From Kryptolebias marmoratus (Eukaryota > Chordata > Actinopteri > Cyprinodontiformes > Rivulidae), in NCBI RefSeq assembly GCF_001649575.2, contig NC_051434.1, positions 16,844,275-16,908,274 of the forward strand: a DNA stretch of 64,000 bases, given 5' to 3'. Of this stretch, positions 1 through 63,269 are shown piece after piece; positions within the stretch are counted from its first letter, which is position 1, and every line of letters begins with the position of its first letter. A program made the position numbers and the translations under genes. The notes beneath the pieces were generated by a model. The model was not told where the DNA came from and did not search any database. It worked only from the letters and a program-made list of their open reading frames with translations.

Positions 1-72
1 TGCTCCAGTGACTGCGTCTGGCTTGTTTGACCTCTGACCCGTGTCAATCCCCCCCCTCGCCCCTCCCAACAG

Positions 73-3000
73 CGGAGCGTATCTGAGAACTCCCTGGTTG
101 CCATGGACTTCTCGGGACGAACTGGCCGCGTCATCGACAACCCGGTGGAGGCTCAGAGCGCCGCCCTGGAGGAGGGACAGACCTGGAGGGTGAGAAAATA
201 CGAACCAGGACTTTTCTCCATCTTTCACGCTATTTCACGTTTCGGTTTATCATTTTTGCACGAGTACCCCTTTCTCCCTTCTTCACGTTGTCCCGATGGG
301 CCATTTCTTCATTTGTAATTCATGTTTTTATCTCTTTGAAACGCCTAAGGCTAAACATGCCGCTGGCGATCATTTTTTAACTTAGTGAAATGTCTGTAGA
401 TGTTTTCAAGACTCAGTGTTTCACAACCCAGAGTGCAGCCCAAACCCAAACACTGGGAACTACTGTGAAAGTATTAAAAGTTTAATATTTTATATATAAC
501 TAACGAATGAGGGGAAAAAACAAAACTATTTATTAAGCAAAACAAAAAGCTGTAGCAAAAGAAGGACTCCACACCTCTGAGATTCTTTAATCTTAAAATG
601 AAGATATTTTTTAAAACCAAGCAAGCCAAAAAATAAATAATAAAATGATGTTATTTTCTCAGTTTTGAGCTGACAGGGAGTCCAGCCTCTCAATTACATA
701 CTGTCAGGAATAATAGAGGGGAAATGGCTCATCATATGTCCTCTGGAGACGAAAGGTTTCAGTCCTACCTGGCCAGATAAGATGGTTTTACTTACCTGGG
801 GTGTACCTCAGTTCTGGGCTTGTTTTTCTTTTTCACATGGAGTAGACCCTTGAGAAATCCATATGTGTTTTTCACTGATGTGCAAACATTTCTCTAATCC
901 AACTTCCCCTGAATCTAAAAAAAAAAAAATCACCAGGTTCTTTAAAACCTGTTCTTAATTCTCCAAATGGCATCAAACCAATAAAACATCAGCTTACTGA
1001 GGTGTTGCGTTTAGATGTTCCTAACTTAAATTTGATTTAATGTGGACATTCTTGACCTTCTAACCTTCTTTATTTGTTTGTAAAAAGTGTTAAGCCTGTC
1101 CTTCGTCTCGCCTTCACGCTGACAGTGTCTCAATGTTTTCTCCCCACAGAAAAGGACCCACCGCATAAATGTCCTGGGCAGCCCGAGCCCCTTGCACCCG
1201 CCCTCTCTGAGCTCAGGTACTCCCACCTAAACCGGAGCCGGGCCGACTGATGCACTCGTGCTGCGTGGTTCTAAATAAATGCTTTATTTGCAGTGATCCA
1301 CAGGACCCAGGTGTGGTTCCACGGTCGCATCATGAGAGAGGAAGCACACAAAATGATCATACAACAAGGTCAAGTTGATGGGTGAGTGGGGAAAAGTTTG
1401 CAAATTTCATTTTATTTATAGCATCTGTTGTAATAAGCAGGGTACTGAATGGTTTTTCTCATTGCAGCATCAAATTTAAACCTTTGCTTGGCAAATTGAC
1501 ATGGTTCCTCACTCATTTTGAGCATTGTGTGAAAATCACAGCACTGAAACCTTTTTTCTCTGTGCTTGTTTTGTTTTATTATTATTTCAGTCTGTTCCTG
1601 GTGCGGGACAGTCAGAGTAATCCCAAGGCGTTTGTGCTCACCTTGTGCCACCATCAGAAGATCAAGCACTTCCAGATCCTGCCGGTCAGTAACTCATACA
1701 ACAACTTACTGCGTGTATCTCACAGTCTTTGCTTAGATCTCCTACCAGAAACGTAGTCAGAATCTGCAAAATCTCTGTCACTTACTGACAAAAAAGCGAA
1801 GGCGGAAACTGAATGCGTTAGGTCTTGTGACTGTACTGCATTGATTCTAATATCAGATGAAAACAATAAAAGGAGTTGGCGGTACGAGCACTCGGCCGGT
1901 CCCTTCTCCGTAGGGCGTGGTGCCCCCTCGAAGGCTCTGGATGCAAACATCGATTCAGTGCAGAACGGTCATACGTCTATCCTCTCCTGTGGCAAGTCGT
2001 TGTGACCGGCTCTCCATTTGTGGCAGATCGACTTGGAATCAGAGTCAATCCCAGAGTTGATCCCACATGTTTAATTGGGGAAGGATTAGGGGGCCTGGCA
2101 GGTCCAGAGGAGCACCTCAGCATGAGCCTGTCGACTTATGCCCTCTGGTGCTCGTTCTAGACTCGTCCACGCTCTGCAAAACATCCATACGCAGGATGTC
2201 ACTGATGATGTGCTGTGGTGTCAGGGTTCCCCAAATCTGAAGTCGTACCCTAAGACTCTCCACACCACAGTGCCAGGAGAAACACTGGTGTGCTTATATA
2301 ACATCTGTAGGATTGGTCCTCTTCTTTATGTGCACATGATGGTCCTTCATGGTTAGATAAAACTGAAACATGTTGCTGAACATGATACAACTCCACTCAT
2401 CATCAGGCTGTGCAGATCCTTAAATTTGTAATTAAGATTTCAGCTTTTGCTCCAATTGATCATAAAACTAGTATAATTGACAAAAAATGATCATTATTAA
2501 AAATACTCTGTCATAGTCTGCTATACATGTGAGCTGAAACCCTGAAACCTGCCACCTCTCTGTGGGAGACACAACATTTACCACAAAGTTTAAACAGAAC
2601 AATGTCTGTGATTTAGGAGAACAACTTTCCTGTTAGTTTGGTCGGTACACGAACGACCGAGAACACATGAGGTAATTATGTCCTGGGCCATGGCGACGCT
2701 CTTCCTCATGAAAACACGACAGGAGAAAAGAAATGTGACTTCATTCGACTTTGTAGCTTTATGCTCGGAGTCAGATATTCAGCAAACGAAAATAAAACTA
2801 CAGCCATTTAGGTGAAGTGTTTCTAACTCAGTTAAAGTCTGTTAAACTCTGCATTTAAAGAGCTGGAAGCTGCTGCAGAACCTCAGAGGAAAATGAGCTG
2901 CCGTCAACAAAAACATCAGCTACTAAAGGTTAAAGGTTAAAAAATGTGGTTACAGCGTAAAGCGTGAAATTTAGGAAAATAAAACTGTGGGAAAAAACAG

Positions 3001-3504
3001 ATTTCATAGGAAGTAATATAATGGAAGCTCATATTGCTGATTTTCTTTATTTGTGTTTATTATTTTAGACAGTAGACTACATCTGAATAAATACTTTTAG
3101 TCCATTTAAGGGAAGCTTGACAGGAAGGAAAAATTCACCTTCAGCGCAGTTTGTTGCTCTTTTAAGTGCAAAAAAAAAAGCAATAAATCCGAACTCGGCA
3201 AGTATTCATTTTTAATAACTGTGATGAGGATTTTCCTTCCATAATCCCGCAGCCTTATCGTGGGTTTGTTTTTGGAACGAGAGGTTCGGTCGTTAGAGTT
3301 TTGCAGAAACGTCTAACTTGTCTGTCGTCTCTCCTCCCGCCGGCTCGGACCCTGAAGTGCGAGGAGGACGGTCAGGTGTTCTTCAGCCTCGACGACGGCG
3401 CCACCAAGTTCACCGACCTGATCCACCTGGTGGAGTTCTACCAGCTCAACAGAGGAGTGCTGCCCTGCAAGCTCAAACACCCCTGCACCGCCGTGGCCTT
3501 GTGA
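73..3504 (+). CDS. grb10: GRB10-type adaptor, C-terminal BPS and SH2 exons (partial, 5' end outside window)
   Basis: Five coding exons: 73-189, 1150-1216, 1294-1381, 1591-1684 and 3358-3504 (stop TGA 3502-3504). They sum to 513 nt, 170 residues plus stop, all with AG/GT borders. Exon 1 carries the BPS segment ([20 protein letters not shown]...), which in this family inhibits insulin/IGF1 receptor kinases. The other exons encode the SH2 domain, beginning [13 protein letters not shown], with the phosphotyrosine-binding Arg in [13 protein letters not shown] and ending [11 protein letters not shown]. The sequence between BPS and SH2 ([12 protein letters not shown]) and the [13 protein letters not shown] stretch resemble GRB10 more than GRB7 or GRB14, from my knowledge of the family. 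The protein is cytosolic and docks on activated receptor tyrosine kinases. The RA and PH domains would lie upstream of base 1. The gene converges on trio. It could be either teleost grb10 paralogue. Confidence 0.9.
1685..3357 (+). other. grb10 last intron, no recognised element
   Basis: Intron between the SH2 exons, with donor GTCAGT after 1684 and acceptor CTGAAG before 3358. A moderately GC-rich block at about 1880-2330 stands out from the AT-rich remainder but could not be assigned to a gene or repeat family. It has no splice-supported reading frame that I can defend. Confidence 0.6.
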
Positions 3505-4742
3505 CACTCCACCCACCTGACACCACCCCCGATTTTTTTTTTTGCACACCTCTTACCCTGAGATCCCTCCACAACCTTTCCCCCTTTGCCCCGCCCCTCC
3601 CTCTCCCTAACCTACACAGTGGGGTTGAGGAGATGGAGAAAAGCAACGCTGTGATTTTGGGATGTAACCAGCCGACCGGGAGTCGATCTATCGCTTTTCT
3701 CCGCCTGCTGTGTTCGGATGTCTGAACGAGGACCATTTCGGGTTGCGGACCCAGCGGCTGTCCAGCTCCTGTGACGGCGTCGTGGAGATCGGCTGGCTTT
3801 GGCATCGCCATGCTGACCCCCGAGAAACGCCATTCGCCTGAAAAAACAAAACAAAACACAAGACCACTAAAGTGACATCCTAACAGCAGGAGGGCTGCGG
3901 GCCTTTTGGATGGATCCCTCCCCCTCCGAGTCCCTTATCCTCCAACCCCAAATCTCGCCCCACCTCTCCAGGCGTGATAAGCTGTGGCGCCCACCCCCCC
4001 CTCGCTCCCTGAGGCGGGCAGGGAGCGCCACCTTCTGACTTCCTCACTGATCATCAGGGATGGACGGGAACCTCTACGGGTCCTATCAAACTTGATCCTG
4101 GAGTTTCTCAACCTGTGCAGTCCAGTCTGGATAAGCTGACACCCCCATCAACTCCCTTTTTTTTTTTTTTTTTTTTTTCAAAGTGGGGCTCGACGCAGAC
4201 GTCTCTGCTGCGTCCCGACCCACAATCCACCCACCCCCCACCCTCCGGTGCAACCCCGATTCCCACCTCCACAAAAGCTCAAACCAGTTGGGAGAGAAAG
4301 GAAGTGGCTGAGAGCGCGGCGAGCAGAGCAGTGGCGAGGGTTGGCTGAAAGGACAGAGGAATGTTTATGAGGAAGGCTGTAACACGCCTCTCTTGTAGAG
4401 TTGATTACTTGATGTCATTTAATGCTGTTTTATTAATGTTGATTCAATGCAGAACTAGTTTTGCACTCCTGGGCGGATAGACGACAGCAATCTAGCTAAA
4501 AGAAGCTGCCTCCTCTTCCTCCTTCCACGCCCTTTCTGAAAAGCACGAGTCGCGCGTCGCCGTTTTCCTGCAGCAGCTCCGAGCGGACGTCCAGCCGCCG
4601 GCGCCGTGCCTCTCAGAAAGGTTGAGGAACGTCTCGATGAATGAATGTGCTCCTGAACCAGCTGCAGCGCCTCCAAGATTGTGAGGAAGAGGAGGAAGAC
4701 TAAACACCTGAACGCGTGTGTCCACCCCCCAAGCTTCTACCA

Positions 4743-5050
4743 TTTTTTTTTTTTTTTTTTTAATGGAAAGGGTTATATTTGTTGGTGAATTTGTCTCTGA
4801 CTGTCGTTTTCTTTTCCCGAGTCTGATCTGAGTTCAGTGCTTGCACATCTGAATCATCCTGATATCGGTCGGAGCTGACGCGTTCGGACTCCGACCATTT
4901 TTTTTTTTTTTTTTTAATGGAAAGGGTTATATTTGTTGGTGAATTTGTCTCTGACTGTCGTTTTCTTTTCCCGAGTCTGATCTGAGTTCAGTGCTTGCAC
5001 ATCTGAATCATCCTGATATCGGTCGGAGCTGACGCGTTCGGACTCCGACC
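4743..5050. repeat. perfect 154-bp tandem duplication in grb10 3' UTR
   Basis: Two head-to-tail copies. Each starts with a run of 18-19 T followed by AATGGAAAGGGTTATATTTG and ends GGACTCCGACC. The offset is exactly 154 bases (AATGG at 4762 and 4916; final CCGACC at 4891 and 5045). I see no mismatch outside the T-run length. It is either a very recent duplication or an assembly slip at the homopolymer. Confidence 0.9.
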
Positions 5051-5213
5051 ACTGTCCCCTCCTACAGAGCAACAAAAGCACTCTCGTAACTTTTTTTTTT
5101 TCTTTTCTCTCTTTTCTTGTTTTAAATATGGAGTTTAAACAAATGACTTGAAATGTGAAATCAGTGAACGGTGCACCAACGGCACCGACTGAGCTTCACT
5201 TGCCTTAAGTGAA

Positions 5214-5240
5214 ATGATGATGATGATGATGATGATGATG
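5214..5240. repeat. (ATG)n trinucleotide microsatellite
   Basis: Nine uninterrupted ATG units within the grb10 3' UTR. Confidence 0.9.
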
Positions 5241-5460
5241 AGCCATGTGTATGAAATTGAAGAAGCTATCTTAAAAATGCACATACCGTGAGACATTTCT
5301 GATTTGAAGGGGATGGAAGGACACAGTGATAGGAACCAATCTGTTGAATGACGCCAGATTTTTGGGAAATATTTGCTTTCTTGTGCCACTTTTATGAACT
5401 GTATGCTAAATATGGAGCTACTTAATGTACTTTTATGAAACAATCTGAGATTAAAAGGGT

Positions 5461-8400
5461 CAATTTACAATTTAGACAGTTAGTAAAACCAAAACTTGAC
5501 TTATTTTTGTTTTTTTTTTCCAGATTTTAATTCGATACTTCAGTCCCACAAGCTGACAGCTAGTCTGAGTCCTAAACGTCTCATGGCGGTTCGTACAAAT
5601 ATTATTTTATAAACCTGTTACTCTGCGATTATTTACTCCGTAGTTTGTTACCAATAATGATCCAGGTGAGATACAGAAACCAAATCTATTCCATGAGCTC
5701 AGATGGAGCAACTATCCGATGGTAAAATCTGTCCGTGTCAAAAAAATTATTTGCTTCTTTTTACATCAAATATTTTCTAATCCACGTCACTGAAGGTGCT
5801 TTTTCCCCCCTAATACGTGTTTTTCTTGGATCGTTATCAGTAACAAACAGAACGACAGTCTTCAGTGTAAAGAACCGCGGATCTCTTTGAAAAGGCTGCA
5901 AAACTTCGGCGTAAAGGTTTATAAAACAGCGCTAGCTCAGACTAGCCTTCAGCTTCTCCACGCTGAGGCTGACACACCTCGAACATAACCTCGCCACAGA
6001 ATTTCACGTTCGAGTATCCTATCAGAGTACAACTTCATTCGATCTTTAGACGTGTTTAATAAAATGTGGTTTGATGATCGGATCCAACCTGGCGAAGTGA
6101 AGCCGTTTCTTTTGGTTTTCTTGTAAATGCACTTTCTTATAGAGTCTTCACCTTCATGTGAATTTGACTGTTTGACTCCTCAAGTTGTTGATTCTTTTCC
6201 TTTTTTTCTTGTAATTTTGAAGTTACAGAGCTCTGTATTTTCTTGTTTTTTTTTATTCTGTGCTAAGCTAAGCTAGCTGGCTGTGAGCAGCTTCATATTT
6301 AGCATGCCAACAAGTTTAAGTCTTTAACTTTGGATTTAGTTCTCCAGAGTTTTTATAAGGATCAAGGTAAACCTTTTAACTGTGTCAGATAATCTAAATA
6401 AAAGACGTGAGAGTGGGTGTGTTTCCGTGCACAGCAGGATTCTGATATTACCCTCTGTTTCTGGACGATTTGGAGCTGAAAAACTTGGAGCCATAAATAA
6501 AAGCATAAAAGCTTATCTTGAACTATATCAAATGGTTCAGTTTGAAAGAGTTTACTCCAGTGGTTTTCCAGATATGAGTAAACTTTTGCAGTGTAAACAA
6601 CATTAGGCTGGTCGTAGTTTATTAAAGTGAACAAACATGGCCGATAAGTTTAAGGTTTGACCCATTTTCTGCTCTTTCTGCAGCTAAACAAACATGTGGG
6701 GGTCTAATTTTGGATTTAAGGACACATTAACCAGAGAAAATCCTGTTTCAGAGTTTGTTAGTCAGTGTTTTCTCTGTAACGAGTACCTTTCACCAGCCGG
6801 CGACTCGGCGGCTCACTCAGCTGTAAAAGGACTTTAACACCAGAAGAAGATCTGAGGCGTACTCGGTGAGCTGCCCCTTCAGGGGATGATGTTGAACCTG
6901 AACTGAGCTACTCCTGATACTTGATTTGACCTGTCAGGTTTCCAGATGACGCTGAATGCACCATGAGCTGCTCTGCAAGGTTTGTGCAGAATAGGAAAAA
7001 ATCTGAGGCAAGCCTCGTGTTTTGAGGGATGTAGACGTCTTAAAGGCTTTGGAAGCCTGCAAACATCCCAGGGAGAGACGATACTAAGACCTGTGCTCTT
7101 TAACACATGAGGATTCTGAATGAACACATGCAGCTCATGTAAACACCATAATTGGACCTATTTAGGATGGGGTAGATATATGGAATATTGCTGTGCAAGT
7201 AAACACTCTGTCGTCGTCTCCCTCTAAACAAGAAAGCAGTTTTTTTTTTTCCCAAAAACTCTGCGACCTTTAAGCTAACAGTCCGATTGAACAGTGTTTA
7301 CAGAGCAGGTGTTGCTGAGGTGACTGAAAGTGGAACAGATGTTTTCAAGAGCTTCATAGGATTTTGATTTTTGTTTTCTTTGCGTCCGTGCTGAACATCA
7401 GTGGTGTCAGTGCCATACAATCAAGCACTATAAGCTCCCCCCTCCCCCCCTCCTTAAACCTGAACTAAAAACACAAACAGGTGGCTGTCCTGCTCACTTT
7501 CAGCATTATCAGTTGTTCAAACTTTTGATTATTCTATTACCTCCAATAGCCTCCTTTTAAAACCGTTTTCAGTAGATTTATTTTCTAGGTTTTAATGTAA
7601 TGATCAGACAAAAGGAAACCATAACTCCCCTTTTATTTTTTTACTTTTAAGGAAAGATTTGTTCGTTGGATTATGGTGGTCAGAGGTTGGCCTGTGTGTG
7701 AGGAAATGAAGCTAAAATTCTGCAAAACGCTCTAAAATGAAAAGTAACCCGTAGGATAGAAAATAGAGATGATCAGAGTTGAAACCATCGTAAGGAAATG
7801 TAGCATTCTGGTTTCATTTAACTTCAGCTCTGTTTGGTTTTTATTCTCTTTCGCCTCGGAGGACGGCACTGTGACAGAGAAGAGCGGCGCCGAAACTCCA
7901 CTCAACCGTCCCGAGTTTTTGATGTTCGGGGGAAGTCTTTTAGTCTTTTAGATTCCACAAAAAACCAGGAAGTCCTGCCTTAAGGGGATATTTCAGCCGT
8001 TTCGAACTGCAGCTTTGTGGAAAACTTATAGAGAATGAATATCTTACCTGTTGGAAGCAGCTCTTTGAGTCACTTCAGTTTGGAGCTGAATTCTGACCAA
8101 ACGGATGAGCTAAAGGCTAGTCTAAATGCAGCTGGGACAAAAGTGGATTTCTGCCAGCCTCATAGGCCTTCACACCGCTGTCTGCATTGAATTCTGTTAC
8201 TTCTCAGTGCAGGTAACTGCAGTAGCAGCTAGCAGTAGCACAGCCCACAGCGGCGCAAAGCAGAACCGAGTTGTTCCAAGATGGCAGCGATGCCCTTCGG
8301 GCGTGGCTCCCCTTCAGACCCGACCCGTCTCCAGAACAAGCCCGGTCTTTTTGTAGCAGTGTAACGTCACCGTCACATTCAGAGCACATGAAATCCCTGC

Positions 8401-10241
8401 GGGTGACGTGCTACAGCTAGCTGCTGCTGCTTGAGCTTGTGTATAACATTAAAATTGTAGGCACCACCGCCTTATAGGAGTCCCTTATAAATATGGATTA
8501 AGTTCTGAACTTTTATTTAATTTCTTCATTTAGATTTTAAACATTTCACATTTGTCATTAAGCTACCACCATGAAAGCACGACATGTGTCTGTAGATGGC
8601 TTGTTTTGTCGTCTAAAATCTTAGTTTAAACTGTAAACCAAGCAGCAAGTTACTTTTACTTTAATGACTAAAAGTTAAGCACTTTATTTTGTCGAATCCT
8701 GAGCCCCCTTCAGTGTGTGAACAGTGCTTTATAAACTGTTGGTAATGCTTTAACAAACTCACGAGTAACCCGTTAAATCCTTTATAAAGGGACTCTTACT
8801 CTGAAGGGGGCCAAATTAGGTTTAAATCAATGTTTGGAGAAACTGTCGGCGCTGTAAAGACCCAGAAAACAGACTAGCCATCAGCTCATCAGACCGGTCA
8901 GATTTCAACTTTTTGTTCCCCAAGCTGAGGCCGTTCAAGGAGCTATCTACAACAGGTAAGATGTTGTTTCTTCATAAAATGGAACGTCCTCGTAATCTGA
9001 CCTGAGGATCGTTTCCTTGTTGTCAGTAACCGTGAAGGAGGAAGTGCCACGCAGCAGTGTGGTTAAGCTTCACCCTTCAGTCCTAAGTCACTGACCTCCC
9101 GCTCTGCGCTCCACCGGTCAGGGCAGACCCTCTCCACAGACTGGATCGTGCTCGAACCGCCTCTCTCCCCCATCTGTGTCCAGCCTGTAAGCTACAAGTG
9201 TGTGTGTGTTTATACAGTGGCCAGACTGTTATACCCTCTTTAAGGTCGAGGTGGGTCAGAGCTCAGCTGGAAGTTTTCCCAACATTCCCAGTCGTCCTCT
9301 GAGGACCTTCAGTCACAGAGGGACACCTTTAGAGACAAAATGGCCGTCCTCCGCCCTTCCTAATCACTGTGCTGCGATGCAAACCTTTAGGAAACTCCAA
9401 TCGTTTGAATCTACCAGTAGAAGGTGTCGCCTGTTAAGTATGTGAAGCTACGGAAAAAGAAGTAGATCTAACACTGTATGTAGGTCACAGATCACTATGT
9501 AAGCGGTGTTATGCTTTTGCTCATAATGCCACAAATAAGACTGATTTTTGTCCTTTTTTCTTTCAGTAACTGATTGTGTTGTGTTGACAATGTTTGTGGC
9601 CAGAAGTATTAAGTTCAACTTTGATCTCATAAAATATAAAGAAAAATCAACAAACTGGATTTTTGACACGCGTCAAATCTCTGAACGTCACCTGTGCGTA
9701 TAAAAGCTGACGGGGCCTTGGTTTGAAAACGTCCCCCTCTCCGCCCGCCTCTGGTTAATGTTTGCAGCCGGGGGGGGCTTTTCAATTGGAGACTGTTGGG
9801 ATCTCTGCAGTAGCTTTCGTGCACCACATGTAGTGCAAGTTATACGCCGTAGCTCCGACGGATTTAGCTTTTCTTTATGTCCGTAGACGCCCAACTTCCA
9901 GGTGCGTATCTAATTTTCCACATTCTGTCCGTCTTAACCAAACCTTGCAGCAGCAGGAGTCCGTCCAGCCGCTGACTGAGTGACCTGTGACCGCAGCGTT
10001 GGGTAGGAAACGCGGCTTCTGTGTCTCAGCGTTCAGGTCGAAGTCGTCATAAGCTGAAGTCTAATCAACATTTCAGGGAAAGAAAAAAAAAAAAAAAAAA
10101 GAGCAAACGAACCATAATCATCGCCACGTAACCCACTCTTCGCTTTGCTTCATTCTGTCTCTTCTGGATCTTCATTGTATCCTGTTCAGGTATTTTTGTA
10201 CAAATAAGGGACTGATATATTCTCTGTTTATTGGAAATTAG
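5461..10241. other. non-coding stretch: distal grb10 3' UTR or intergenic
   Basis: No protein-coding exon could be supported on either strand. It contains the foldback repeat at 8041-8962 and poly(T)/poly(A) tracts. It may be transcribed if grb10 uses the AATAAA at 10242-10247. Otherwise it is the gap between the two convergent genes. Confidence 0.5.
8041..8962. repeat. foldback repeat, copy 1 (ends ATCTTACCTGTTG / CAACAGGTAAGAT)
   Basis: The left end begins ATCTTACCTGTTGGAAGCAG at 8041. The right end is its inverted form, CTATCTACAACAGGTAAGAT, finishing at 8962. Internal landmarks (GCTAGCTGCTGCTG; CAGCTCATCAGACCGGTCAG) recur in copies at 33251-33639, 54780-55046 and 58895-59755. It fits a non-autonomous DNA transposon, but no transposase is visible and I do not know the family name. 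Confidence 0.65.
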
Positions 10242-10247
10242 AATAAA
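10242..10247 (+). other. candidate distal poly(A) signal AATAAA for grb10
   Basis: AATAAA sits in GAATAAAAAG after a T/A-rich, 3'-UTR-like segment. If used, grb10 would have a 3' UTR of about 6.7 kb and end about 600 bp from the trio 3' end. This is inferred from the motif only. Confidence 0.35.
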
Positions 10248-10854
10248 AAGACAAAGTTGCTATAAACCAAACCCAGCTGGACCTCTGATGTGTTACTGAC
10301 TCCACAGCAGGTTCCATCGGATCACCCGCCCCGAAGAAAAGGTGAGTGAACGTGTAACTACAGCTAATCACCCTTACCCGGCACTAAAATATCTCTAACT
10401 CGGACAATTTTACAGCTGCCGAGCTAAAACTGGGTGTGGTAGTAGCTGAGAGTCCTCCCCAACACACAGTCTGAGTGCGAGAGCTTTGTGTAAAACAGCA
10501 AAAACAGGTGTTAGAATAACTTTTTTGCCATTTTCTGAACATTCACAAACTCATTAAAGAGTTTAGAGCACTTTGCTACAAATATTTAAAGTTTCTAAAC
10601 TCGGTTTTTCGGTTTTTAATCCAATTTTTGGAGAATATCACCAATCACGTGAATACCTGAATGTTGCTTTGAACACCTCAGACTGGAGGAAGCCATCTCT
10701 CCTGGCCCCTGGACACAGAGGAACGAGCACGGCGGTGGCAGAATCACGCTGAGGGGTGGTCGGTCCTGACTGAACGGACAGAATGGTTATTTAACGCGAG
10801 GCCGAGGACAACTCCTCGCCGTCACAACCACAGAAAACAAGCAGCAGCGCGCGC

Positions 10855-12492
10855 GTCGTGTTCCTCATGTTTAATCTGATGGCAAAATGAGACTATTTAC
10901 AGGGAAATGATCTGTACAAAGAAAGAAGATTTTAAAAAACAAAAACAATTTAACAAACAAATGCGACAAAAAGAATGGAAAACAAAAAGTAAAATAATAA
11001 ACTGAGGTATCCAAAGTGTCCTTGTTTGTAACGGCCTGTGCACAACTTTTAACATAAATAGAAAGACACCGAGGGCCTCGGGGTTTTTTTTAACTTTGTA
11101 CTCATCTTTGCGCCTTTTTAATCAAAGGTTTCCTACAACTTTTTAGTTTTTAGTAAACATCTAAACTGTTTCTAGGACTTTTGATTTTTATCTTCTGAAG
11201 GAAATCTGTGGATAAATTAATTTGGCAACAGTTACACATAAAGTTAGAAGACCATTTAGGTAAAAAAAAAAAAAGAACCAACTTGTGCATTAAACTCTGA
11301 ATTATAAGAGCAAGTTTTTCTCTACGTCTCCTGAAGCCGGGATCTCACCGGGCTGCCGCTGTCGGCGACAAAAACACAAATATTTGTCGCTTCGCAGGGG
11401 TTCTGATGACGACGTCAGAACTGTCGATTCTGGACCCCCGACAGCCGCAGCCCGGCGAGAAACTACAGCCACGTTTTAACTTGTGTAAACAAGCTCGCCG
11501 ATCGCCTAACTCATGTTAAACACAAACAAACGTTTTTTTTTTATTAAGTACTATAAAGCTAGAGCAACTTTGGTGTACCAATACTACAGAGGCAAACAGT
11601 ACAAAAAGTGTTAAATTACTTTTGATCAAAGCATAAGTTGATTGTAGATCGTGGCCTGGCATTATTATTATTATCTTTTTTTTTTGTTTTAAAACACTCA
11701 AATAAACACAAACTACCAGCAGTGCTCGCAGTACCAAGTACATGCTTTTTTTTTTTCTCTAGATTTATTCCAGATACGACAGATGTCTTCATAAATAAGT
11801 TGCATAAAATGTTAAAGCCGCAACATTGCACATGAGAATCAAACATGACATACGATGAGTGCATTTACGGTACGTCTGCCCCTCTGCCCCCCCCCCCCNC
11901 CGGAAGTGAGAGGGGCAGCGAGGGGCACGAGTCTTTATACAAGGTAAGGCTTCAACATGTCGCTGTCTGCTCTGCGCAGCGCAGGGTTTGTTCTGGAGGA
12001 GGAGGAGGAGGGGGGGGTGTGTAAAAACATGGACGTGTTTGTTCTCCGTCTTTACTTTCTGCTCAGACTCGTCCGGGTTTTCTTCTCCTTTCTAGGAGTC
12101 GTTTCTATACAGTCGGGGCGAAGTGTCGCAGTTGTAGTGGAAAAGGACAAACGGCAGCTCCGTGTCCGTCCTTGGCAATTAAAAGAGAGAAAGAATGGGA
12201 AGGGAGGGGGGAGAATGGGGGCGTTGCCAGCGTCGTCGAGGCTCAAACCCCGCTCCCCAAACCGGGTTCCACTCTTTCCGGTGTAAAATAAGTTACTTCG
12301 TAATGTTTTTCTTTTGTTTGTTTCAATATAAAACTTTCGTGAAAACTTAGCAAGCAGCAGTAGACGAGGGCATCCATGGATCTGACTGGTGAGGAAGGGT
12401 GTTCAGAGAACTCCGGGCCGCTAACGGGGGCCACAGGAAGGAGGATGAGATCAGCCGTTGTTTCGGCGCCGACAGCTGGAGCGGAGCCTCGC
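10855..12492 (-). other. trio: trio 3' UTR
   Basis: Non-coding sequence after the trio stop codon (complement of 12493-12495). The probable end is set by TTTAAT at 10870-10875, which reads ATTAAA on the transcript strand. It holds the branched inverted repeat at 11343-11460, several A/T homopolymers and one N at 11899 inside a C run. The 3' limit is inferred. Confidence 0.5.
11343..11460. repeat. branched inverted repeat in trio 3' UTR
   Basis: Outer arms 11343-11366 and 11437-11460 (24 nt each) pair at 21 positions, and one mismatch becomes G-U in the transcript. Between them lie GCGACAAA (11365-11372) with TTTGTCGC (11383-11390), and TTCTGATGAC/GACGTCAGAA (11401-11420). This gives a stem enclosing two hairpins. 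It may be an RNA structure or a small palindromic transposon. Confidence 0.7.
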
Positions 12493-62894
<50,402 letters not shown>

Positions 62895-63104
62895 CTTTCA
62901 CACACAAACACATCGATTAGGAATACAACACACGCAGAGCTGTAACTAAATCAACAAACATGCAGCCAAGCAGCGGGTACTTTGTGTCTCATTGCTTTGG
63001 AATGAATGATTTAGTTTGCAGAATATTATTTCGGTGAGTTTAGGCCACTGTCCTGAGTGAAGACCCTGTAACGTGTAGCTCTCAGAGTATGTGCCAGGAG
63101 TGAC

Positions 63105-63245
63105 TCTCAGCTACTACCACACCATATTTTGCCTCGATTTGAGCTAAACTGACTGAGTTAGAGCCATTTTTGTGTTTGTTAGTTTTGGTTATTTGTGGGG
63201 TTGAATGTTAATCAGTTGTAGATGTACATCGAAGCCAATAGCTGA
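63105..63245. repeat. dispersed repeat, third copy of the 40628-41060 family
   Basis: TGACTCTCAGCTACTACCAC is shared exactly with 40629-40648 and is followed by diverged GAGCCATTTTTGTG and a GATGTACATC segment. Confidence 0.6.
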
Positions 63246-63269
63246 CGGTTTTTAAAAAAAAGATGTTGA

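Larger units (their letters stand above)
3505..5460 (+). other. grb10: grb10 proximal 3' UTR with ATTAAA poly(A) signal
   Basis: Non-coding sequence following the SH2 stop codon. It contains long T tracts, the 154-bp tandem duplication (4743-5050) and an (ATG)n tract. A candidate poly(A) signal ATTAAA at 5450-5455 is followed by T-rich sequence around 5500-5520. The sequence shows the motif; its use as the main cleavage site is inferred. Confidence 0.5.

Noticed and set aside
1876..2160. + strand frame in the grb10 intron
   Set aside because: No domain, not framed by fitting splice sites, and the grb10 exons join in frame without it.
73..3504. GRB7 or GRB14 as the identity of the SH2 gene
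   Set aside because: The BPS-SH2 junction and [13 protein letters not shown] region fit GRB10. GRB14 and GRB7 differ at several of these positions as I know them.
3318..3725. + strand frame overlapping the last grb10 exon
   Set aside because: Alternative frame of the SH2 exon, with no domain.
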